Source: Chloroflexota bacterium
GTDB taxonomy: Bacteria; Chloroflexota; Dehalococcoidia; SM23-28-2; RBG-16-64-32
NCBI GenBank assembly: GCA_022574655.1
Contig: JACZRQ010000005.1
Coordinates: 1-52,461 of the forward strand
Reading direction: 5' to 3'
DNA: 52,461 bases
The notes under the pieces were generated by a model. The model was not told where the DNA came from. It searched no databases and saw only the letters and a list, made by a program, of their open reading frames with translations. Below are positions 45,459 to 52,461 of the stretch, one piece after another (the stretch's first letter is position 1; the number at the start of each line of letters is the position of its first letter). Position numbers and translations under genes: made by a program.

Positions 45459-46619
45459 ATGCCTAAACCCATCATGGACCCCATCACCGAACCCAACGAC
45501 TTCCCCGGCTCCCGCGACTGCTCCTACCTCGACGCCGCGAACATCTGCCTGACTTACCGCGGAGCGCAAGAGGCGACCACCGAATGGTTCGAGCAGCTAG
45601 CCCTCAAAGGCGCTCAGACCTTTGACGGAGCCGCCGAGGAGTCCGTCTTCGACAGCCTGCACGCCGCTGCCGCTCGGCTGTTCAACGCACAGCCAGACGA
45701 CATCGCCGTCGGCGCCAGCGCCACCGAGCTTCTCGCCTCGCTCGCCTGGGCTCTCGCCCCGGGCCCCGAATCAAACATCGTCGGCGTCGATGTCACCTTC
45801 CCCAGCACCATCTACCCCTGGAGCCGCGTAGCCCGCAGCACCGGTTCTCAGGTGCGGTTCGCCCGCGCGACCGATGGCTACGTCCGCCTCGACGACCTCA
45901 TCGCGCTGATCGACCGCAACACGGCCGTCGTCTGCATCTCCGAGGTCGAGTACTCCACCGGGCAGCGCTACGACGTCGCCGCGCTCGCCGAGGCCGCCCA
46001 TAAAGATGGAGCGCTGTTGATCGTGGACGCCTCGCAGTCGGCCGGCGCAATACCCATCGACGTCGCGGCCTCCGGCGTGGACGCTTTGGTCACCGCCTCC
46101 TACAAGTGGCTCTGCGGCCCCTTCGGCGTCGGCGTCATGTACCTCGCGCCTCACCTCCAGGACAAACTTGATCCCGGCCTCGTCGGCTTCCGCAGCCATA
46201 AAAACATCTGGGACCTCGATGCGGACCGGCTCGAGTTTTCCGACACCGCCAGCCGCTTCGAATTCAGCACGATGGCCTACGGCTGCGCCGTCGGTCTAAC
46301 CGCCTCGATCGACTATCTCTCGCGGATCGATGTCGGCCGCATCTTCGACCACAACCTCCTGTTGGCGGACCAACTCATCGCTGGCCTGCTCGAACGCAAC
46401 GCCGAGATCCTGCCGCCCCGCAACTCCTCCGAACGCACCTCGATCGTCGCCGCGCGCATACCCGGCGCCGATTCAACCACGATTGCCGAGCACCTCAAAT
46501 CGCAGCAGATCATCGTCTCCGCCAGAAGAGACGCCGTCAGGTTCTCCCCCCACCTCTACAACAACCCGGGCGACGTCACCAAAGCCCTCGATGCGCTCGA
46601 CAGTCTCTTGACGAAGTAA
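45459..46619 (+). CDS. Aminotransferase class V (cysteine desulfurase/selenocysteine lyase-like fold)
   Basis: From MPKPIMDPITEPNDFPGSRDCSYLDAANICLTYRGA; ISEVEYSTGQRYDVAALAEAAHKDGALLIVDASQSAGAIPIDVAASGVDALVTASYKWLCGPFGVGVMYL (Lys). Confidence 0.92.
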   Translation: MPKPIMDPITEPNDFPGSRDCSYLDAANICLTYRGAQEATTEWFEQLALKGAQTFDGAAEESVFDSLHAAAARLFNAQPDDIAVGASATELLASLAWALAPGPESNIVGVDVTFPSTIYPWSRVARSTGSQVRFARATDGYVRLDDLIALIDRNTAVVCISEVEYSTGQRYDVAALAEAAHKDGALLIVDASQSAGAIPIDVAASGVDALVTASYKWLCGPFGVGVMYLAPHLQDKLDPGLVGFRSHKNIWDLDADRLEFSDTASRFEFSTMAYGCAVGLTASIDYLSRIDVGRIFDHNLLLADQLIAGLLERNAEILPPRNSSERTSIVAARIPGADSTTIAEHLKSQQIIVSARRDAVRFSPHLYNNPGDVTKALDALDSLLTK

Positions 46620-46634
46620 ACCCTCCCGGCAGCG

Positions 46635-46676
46635 TCACCTCGCCTCGATGATCCGTACCTCAGTCTCGGCCGTCAT
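46635..46676 (-). pseudogene. 5' remnant of a GNAT-like gene (MTAETEVRIIEAR*) with duplicated leader
   Basis: Matches the N-terminus MTVEAEVRIVEAR of the GNAT gene at 42626; shared CATAAT/leader upstream. Confidence 0.55.
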
Positions 46677-46951
46677 GCCGTCCCCCTCTCGCCTCGCGGC
46701 GCACACGCATTATGCCTGCGCGATCCGACGTGCTCAAGGCGCTTTGGCCCGAATTCCGTCTCCTACCAGTACGACAACACCCTCCGGCGACATCACCAAG
46801 ACGAGCGCTCGCGCCCTCCTGCTGACCCCGTCGCTAATTGCGCTGGTACTATACCCTCACGGCACGTGAGGTCAAGGGATAGTTACTGTTGAGATTACCC
46901 GGAGGCCGTATCCTCTCGCCGCCGATCGCGTTTTGGAGAAGGAGTAAGCCT

Positions 46952-48037
46952 ATGCTGAAGCTCACGAGTTTCGCTGCGATCGCGTTTCTAGCCGCAACCG
47001 TCGTTGCCTGTAACGGCGCTGACGGGGAGCCGAACCCCGCTCCGACGTCGATCGAATCGCCCATACCGAGCCCAACCGGTGAACCGGGTGCCACGTCGCC
47101 GGAGCCAACAGAGCTGGTGCAGAAGCCCGCCGCGTCATCCCTCTTGCCACTCGGATACGTGCTCGACGAAGTGTTGGACGTATCCCTGGACGGCAGCGAG
47201 GTGGGTCAGATCGTCATTCTCAGCCACACCGTCAGGAGAGTGGCTGAGACCGGCGATCCTTCGGCGGCAGCCGTCCCCCGGAAAGAGGGCTGCACAGACC
47301 CGTCTCTGGACGAGATGGATCCGTCAGCGTGTATCTTCCGAGCGGAGGTATTCGGTTACGAAGCCGTCTCCGGCTGGAGCAGCAGGTTCATTACTCCTGA
47401 GTTACCTGATCCGGAACCGGAACGAGAAAAGGGTGTCGCGCTTGGCCATCGGGGGGGCGTCCAGTCGCCGACAGACGCCACTTCATTCAAGGTTGAGGAC
47501 GGACGCGACGTCTTGGTCCTTACATTCCACTACTGCACTGGTATCGGCTCAGGCTGCGGCTCTATATACGAGGTGGTCACTATGCCAGGTGACGAGGTAA
47601 AGTCTGTCTACTCCGCTTGGAAGGCCCAGATCACGTTCGAAACCAGCTCTGTTACCTTTGGTAACCCGGTCATCTTTCGCCACGACGGCTTTTGCTGCCC
47701 GAGTGGACTTCAGATCGACACGCTGGCGCTCGATCCCGCCACAGGCGAACTCGGAGTGATCGAGTCCCGTCTCGAGGTCTGCGCTGAGGGTACCCTCGCC
47801 CACAATCCAGCCGAGCTCTTCCCTGACAATCTTCTCGGGCTCAGTTGTGACTCCGGGCGCGGCGTCCTCTTCGAGACCACGGCGGAGACCGTAGTTGAAC
47901 CGACCGGCGACGTTGATAGTCTCCGCCAGGGTCAAAACGTCCGTGTTGAGTACAACATCAAGGACTGTTCCCCGGGTGGTGCGGACTGCTTCGGAAAAAC
48001 GCTTACCGCCACTAAGATCACCCTCCTCAACCGCTAA
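46952..48037 (+). CDS. Putative lipoprotein, uncharacterised
   Basis: From MLKLTSFAAIAFLAATVVACNGADGEPNPAPTS (lipobox-like VVAC), SD GGAG. Confidence 0.75.
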   Translation: MLKLTSFAAIAFLAATVVACNGADGEPNPAPTSIESPIPSPTGEPGATSPEPTELVQKPAASSLLPLGYVLDEVLDVSLDGSEVGQIVILSHTVRRVAETGDPSAAAVPRKEGCTDPSLDEMDPSACIFRAEVFGYEAVSGWSSRFITPELPDPEPEREKGVALGHRGGVQSPTDATSFKVEDGRDVLVLTFHYCTGIGSGCGSIYEVVTMPGDEVKSVYSAWKAQITFETSSVTFGNPVIFRHDGFCCPSGLQIDTLALDPATGELGVIESRLEVCAEGTLAHNPAELFPDNLLGLSCDSGRGVLFETTAETVVEPTGDVDSLRQGQNVRVEYNIKDCSPGGADCFGKTLTATKITLLNR

Positions 48038-48197
48038 GGAGTTGCATCATGCGATACCTGATCGTTTCGTTCCAACACTTGCCGTTGACAAACCGTATCA
48101 CCGAGCGTAGGCTCTAGGCATCTTCAGGAACGGGAAGTATGCCCATGAACCGCCACTCATCACTGCTATCTCGTCCACGCTCGTCTTAGCTATCGCG

Positions 48198-49727
48198 TTG
48201 CTCCTCGCAATCGTAGCCGGCGGCGCGGCACCCGCATCCGCCGGTGCGCTGATCGTCACCCGTTTCGACGACCCAGCGCCGGACGGCTGCGCGCCACAGG
48301 ACTGCTCCCTGCGCGAGGCCATCATCGCCGCGAACGCCGCTGACGGTTCGGACACGATCGAACTAGCCGCCGGAACCTACAAGCTGGAGATCGCCGGCAC
48401 CGATGAAGACGAAGCCGCTACCGGCGACCTCGACATCGCCTCTGATCTGACTCTGACCGGTGCCGGCGCGGACACGACGGCCATCGATGCCGACGGCATC
48501 GACCGTGTCTTCGATATCACTGGCGCCCCTGTGGTCCAGACCGTCGCAGAGCCCGCCGACCATTTCGTGCCGGACCCCACATTCACGGTGAACATCTCCG
48601 CAGTCACGATCAGAAACGGCAGCCTTGGAACAGATGGTGGCGGCGGCATTCGCAATTCGTTCAGCTCGTTGACATTGAACGAGACCATCATCAGCGACAA
48701 CACCGCCGGCTTCGCAGGCGGTATCGCGAACCTCGGCGACGACGCGTTGTTGACGGTGACCGACAGCACTATTAACGGCAACAGTGCCAGCGCCCCCACC
48801 GGCGTTGGCGGAGGCATCTTCAACGACGGTGGCTCAGTGACGATCAACAGAAGTACCGTCAGCGCCAACACCGCTGCCTTGCACGGAGGCGGCCTCTTTA
48901 TCGACGGAGGTACGGTGACGATCGACAACAGTACGCTCTCCGGGAATCGTGCGAATTGGAGCGGCGGCGCAGTTAGAAGCAACGCCACCGTGTTTTTGGA
49001 CTACGTCACTATCACCAACAATACCGCCGACGACGACGGCGACGGAACGGGTGGCGGTGGCGGTATCGCCCAGACCGCCGGCACGTTCTGGTCAGGGAGC
49101 AGCATCATCGCCGGCAATATCGACCCAACTGGCGATCCGGATTGCTTTGGCGCCGTTAGCACTGGCTGGTACAATCTCTTCGGGGAAATCTCTCCCGGGT
49201 GTACCTTAGAGAACCTCCCCGCCTTCGACCTGATTGGATTGGATCCGATGCTTGGTCCCCTGGCCGACAACGGCGGTCCCACCCAGACCCACGCACTGTT
49301 GTTGCATAGCCCGGCTATCGGTCTCACCGTGGACTGCCCACCACCCGCCACCGATCAGCGCGGCATCGCACGTGTCGAAGGGAACAGCTGCGACGCGGGG
49401 GCCTATGAATTCCAATCTCCTCTCTGGGGCGACGGCGACTGCGATAACGATGTGGACGCGGTAGACGCGCTGGTCACCCTGCAATTCGTGGCCGATTTGC
49501 CGTTCAATCAGGGCGATCCTTGCTTCAACCTTGGCAAGCCGGTAAATGTCTCGGCGGCAGGCTCCAACGAGACGAACTACGGCGAGATCATGTGGGGTGA
49601 CGTTGACTGCGATGATGGCGTGGGCGCGATAGACGCGCTCGGCATCTTAAGGTTCGTCGCTAAGTTGGGCAGCACGCCTCAGGTGCAGCCGTGCCCCCGC
49701 TTCGTCAACAGCGTCATCGTCAGTTGA
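48198..49727 (+). CDS. Secreted right-handed beta-helix protein (CSLREAI motif) with C-terminal dockerin-like repeats; 5' end uncertain
   Basis: 509 aa; CSLREAIIAANAADGSDTIELAAGTYKL, repeated Asn/Gly-rich coils, C-terminal GDGDCDNDVDAVDALVTLQFVADL...GDVDCDDGVGAIDALGILRFVAKL. Confidence 0.85.
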   Translation: MLLAIVAGGAAPASAGALIVTRFDDPAPDGCAPQDCSLREAIIAANAADGSDTIELAAGTYKLEIAGTDEDEAATGDLDIASDLTLTGAGADTTAIDADGIDRVFDITGAPVVQTVAEPADHFVPDPTFTVNISAVTIRNGSLGTDGGGGIRNSFSSLTLNETIISDNTAGFAGGIANLGDDALLTVTDSTINGNSASAPTGVGGGIFNDGGSVTINRSTVSANTAALHGGGLFIDGGTVTIDNSTLSGNRANWSGGAVRSNATVFLDYVTITNNTADDDGDGTGGGGGIAQTAGTFWSGSSIIAGNIDPTGDPDCFGAVSTGWYNLFGEISPGCTLENLPAFDLIGLDPMLGPLADNGGPTQTHALLLHSPAIGLTVDCPPPATDQRGIARVEGNSCDAGAYEFQSPLWGDGDCDNDVDAVDALVTLQFVADLPFNQGDPCFNLGKPVNVSAAGSNETNYGEIMWGDVDCDDGVGAIDALGILRFVAKLGSTPQVQPCPRFVNSVIVS

Positions 49728-49765
49728 GCGTCGGGCAACCATTGGCTCTGGGCCCTCTGGTAGGC

Positions 49766-50421
49766 ATGTCATCGCTAGGACGCAACGCTGCGTGGATACT
49801 TCTTGGCCGCCCTCTTCGTCGCTTGCGACCGTGGCACGGACGAGCCGCAGCCTACAGCCACCCCTTCGGTGTCGCCGGACGCCGACGCGGTATCCCCCGA
49901 CACCTACGCGCCAATTCACCCTGACACCCGCCTCAAAGGACGGGGCCTCCGTTCCGGAGCGCACCGGGATCGTCGACTTGGATGCAATTATCGAGGGCTT
50001 CGTCTCCCACGACACCAAGCCGCTTTTGTCACTATTGCGGTACACGACCGTTCCTTGCACACACGCCGGGGGTCTGGGCGGCCCGCCCGCCTGTCGGCCC
50101 GATCAGGAGGAGGGCACGCCCGTAGAGCGCATGCCTGTATCGAGCTGCGAGTTGGAGTGGCGCCCCCCGCACGAGTTCGAGCGGACGCTCGCCAGCCTGG
50201 TGATGGCAGACATCTACGGCGTCTATCGTGCTACGTCGGAGGTTTATTTCACAGGAGATTACGTAATCGTGCTCTCCGATCCTGAGATGACGATCGGGAC
50301 CGAAGTGGTGATTGAGGACGGACGCATCGTCGCGGTGGATTTCAGCTGCGTCCTGCCGCCCGAGGAACTCGTCGAACTGCACGGGTTGGACGAGGCCTTG
50401 TTCCGGCCAAACGAGCCTTAG
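49766..50421 (+). pseudogene. Putative lipoprotein gene broken by two apparent frameshifts (C-terminal part in ORF 49792..50421)
   Basis: MSSLGRNAAWILL (frame 49766) / LAALFVACDRGTDEPQPTATPSVSPDADAVSPDTYAPIHPDT (frame 49803) / PASKDGASVPERTGIVDLDAIIEGFVSHDTKPLLSLL (frame 49792). Confidence 0.55.
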
Positions 50422-50490
50422 ACAGGGCCAACCACGAGGTACGCATTACGAGACGTCGCTAGCGCACGTTGAGTCGGGCGTCGATCCTCG

Positions 50491-51882
50491 CTATCGGTCA
50501 GCCGGGCGCGGAGCCACGTCATCCGCGTCCGTGAGTTGCCACCGTAGGTCGTACAACCGCACGGGGTCCTCGAACCCTCTCAAGCCCGTTGCTCCCAGAT
50601 CAGCGAATAAGAACCCCTTTCCCGCTACTAGCTCCCTCACCACCGTGGACGCAAGGATCTGACCGGGCTCGGCGTTAGAGCATATTCGAGCCGCGAGGTT
50701 AACGGAGGTGCCGAACAGGTCGCTTCGGCCGTCTGGTCCAGCCTCCGCGATGGGCTCCCCGGCGTTCAGACCGACCCTTATCTTGATCGGCTCAGCCGCT
50801 GATTCGTTGTGCTTCGCGAAAGCCTGCTGAAGCTCGATGGCGCACTGCAGCGCATTCACGGCGGAGGTGAAGGACACCATGAAGCCATCGCCCATCGTCT
50901 TGACCTCGGAGCCACCGTGGACTTTGAGAGCGGCGCGGGTGATGCGCTCATGCTCGCGGAAGACCTCACGGGCGTTGGCGTCGCCCAGGCGTTGAGTCAT
51001 GGCGCTGGAACCCTGAACGTCGGTAAATAGGATCGTGTGGACGGATGATGTCCGATCGATGCGCTTACCGCCGGCGGCTCGTGGCAGGAAATCTTCGAGT
51101 GAATCCAGCAACTGATCGGTGTCGCCGAGGAAGGCGTAGCTTACGCCGCCGGTGAGCGACACGAACCGCGCATCGGGGATGCGTGAGGCAAGGTCGTAAC
51201 CGTATTCTTGCTCGGCGAAGCGATCGTCCGTGCCGTGCAGTACGAGTACGGGCATGCTGAGCGCTGATGCCTCGGCTGTCACATTCCACGTCGCTGCGGC
51301 ACGAAGGACCGCTGCGGCGACGTCGCCCGAAACCGACTGTGCCAGTATCGTTGCCAGTGCCGCCGCCTCGTCCGGATAGCGCCGGTCAGATAAGACATCA
51401 GTGAAGGCCTTGGCGGCCATCTCCATATTGGCCATCGCGACCGTGGCGTAAGCCTCAACAGCCGCAGGTGGGAACGCGTGTTGTGTAGCGTCCGTTGTGC
51501 CGTGCAGGACCAGGCGCTCGACTTTGTCGGGGTGGCGTGAAGCGTATGTGATGGCGCGTGGTCCGCTCATTGCCGTTGCCCAGAGGGAGAACCGGTCAAC
51601 CCCAGCGGAATCTATGACGGCTTCCAGGTCGAAGACTAGTGCATCGTTCGAGAAATCGCTCAGCTCGCGCTGCGAGAGGCCAGAGCCGCGCGAGTCGTAC
51701 CGGATGATCCTTCGTCCCTGCTCAAGTTTGCCCAGGAACGCCTCGAAGTCAGCCGACAGGTGGTCGAGCGAGAAAGACTCAAGGTTGCTCGGGCACATGA
51801 CGAGTGTAGGGCCATCACCCTCCGTGCAATAGGCGATGCGTACACCATCCTCGGTCGTACACATGTGAACGCTGCGCTCCAT
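50491..51882 (-). CDS. Alpha/beta hydrolase fused to class III adenylate/guanylate cyclase domain
   Basis: 463 aa; VRIAYCTEGDGPTLVMCPSN...IIRYDSRGSGLSQ...SLWATAMSGPRAITYA; then HTILFTDVQGSSAMTQRLGDANAREVFREHE...GSEVKTMGDGFMVSFTSAVNALQCAIELQQ...GLNAGEPI...GTSVNLAARICSNAEPGQILAS. Confidence 0.93.
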   Translation of the reverse strand: MERSVHMCTTEDGVRIAYCTEGDGPTLVMCPSNLESFSLDHLSADFEAFLGKLEQGRRIIRYDSRGSGLSQRELSDFSNDALVFDLEAVIDSAGVDRFSLWATAMSGPRAITYASRHPDKVERLVLHGTTDATQHAFPPAAVEAYATVAMANMEMAAKAFTDVLSDRRYPDEAAALATILAQSVSGDVAAAVLRAAATWNVTAEASALSMPVLVLHGTDDRFAEQEYGYDLASRIPDARFVSLTGGVSYAFLGDTDQLLDSLEDFLPRAAGGKRIDRTSSVHTILFTDVQGSSAMTQRLGDANAREVFREHERITRAALKVHGGSEVKTMGDGFMVSFTSAVNALQCAIELQQAFAKHNESAAEPIKIRVGLNAGEPIAEAGPDGRSDLFGTSVNLAARICSNAEPGQILASTVVRELVAGKGFLFADLGATGLRGFEDPVRLYDLRWQLTDADDVAPRPADR

Positions 51883-52134
51883 GGCGGCCTCATGCTAACA
51901 CATCGTGAAGCGGCGGCTTCAACCCAACATCTTTATGCGACGCAGCCTTAAACCAACGCGTAATCTGATTGGTCTGGGAGGTGTGGCAGCTCTTAGGGTT
52001 AGATCGCGCCTCTCTGGCTTCTCACAAGGTGGACTCTCATGTGGACTGGACCCGTTCGCGTCACACGCTAACGACACTCAGTGCGTGCCCACCCCACTGA
52101 CAACCCGTAGTCACACCCCCCTGCTACCCTCACA

Positions 52135-52377
52135 TCAGACCAGTCGCCGTGCGTCATCCCCCCCGTCCCACTTCAAACACAGCGCAGGCCCCGCCCGCCC
52201 GCACCCGAGATCGACGAACGTATCGCCCGCTCCAAGACGAAGCTCCGCGGCCATTCGCTTTAGCTGCGGCACGGTGACGAAGCTTATGTGGCCGAACTCC
52301 TCGGGGAAGTCAATCCCTTCCGCATGCTCGTGCCACAGCCTGCGCAGCGTCGGACTGCTAGGAGTGCCCGCATACAC
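52135..52377 (-). pseudogene. Truncated methyltransferase-like fragment
   Basis: 80 aa; LRRLWHEHAEGIDFPEEFGHISFVTVPQLKRMAAELRLGAGDTFVDLGCGRAGPALCLKW then loses similarity and stops. Confidence 0.45.
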
Positions 52378-52384
52378 GGCGTTC

Positions 52385-52461
52385 TAGCCGGTCTGGACAA
52401 GCGCTTCTGCCTGCTTCGCCGCGTCGCTACTCAGGCCACCCGTCAGCGTCACTTCCCCTCG
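52385..52461 (-). CDS. C-terminal fragment of a gene running off the right edge
   Basis: Reverse-strand reading EVTLTGGLSSDAAKQAEALVQTG* ending at about 52385; too short to classify. Confidence 0.35.

Noticed and set aside
1-52461. CRISPR arrays, tRNA/rRNA genes, transposases, integrases, prophage modules
   Set aside because: No regularly spaced direct repeats, no tRNA-like cloverleaf or rRNA segment, and no mobile-element protein recognised by eye; a tool scan could still find a small tRNA I missed.

Overview
52.5 kb of high-GC bacterial chromosome, densely coding, with a gene repertoire that fits Chloroflexota (phylum not proven from sequence). I recognise no rRNA, tRNA, CRISPR, transposase, integrase or prophage genes. 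Main blocks: a TPP enzyme (truncated at the left edge), a frameshifted methyltransferase, a 2-oxoacid:ferredoxin oxidoreductase pair, a CoA-transferase III/hydrolase operon with a MaoC-like protein, polA and mutM, three tandem sortases, a PLP decarboxylase, thiolase, a pantothenate operon (panD-SDR-panB-panC) with a clear promoter/leader/terminator, yebC-ruvC-ruvA plus an unusual AAA ATPase, pabB-pabC, rtcB, secreted dockerin-like proteins and an alpha/beta-hydrolase-cyclase fusion. Most interesting: (1) a CPA1 antiporter-rhodanese fusion whose rhodanese domain is interrupted by an in-frame TGA at a YCT-TGA-QGEATSAR motif, with rhodanese homology continuing to a further stop and a bSECIS-like hairpin at the right distance: a candidate selenoprotein; (2) an unannotated 56-aa ORF and a distant 316-aa protein that share an unusual C-terminal tail (PFxGFxSPxGRF-stop) and the same four-box Pho-like direct-repeat array upstream: a candidate undescribed regulon; (3) a pan-operon leader and an SDR in the panE position; (4) adjacent overlapping genes sharing a QxGG[VI]TAxxVNI motif; (5) several families of short dispersed hairpin repeats. 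Several genes carry apparent frameshifts, which may be assembly errors or decay.
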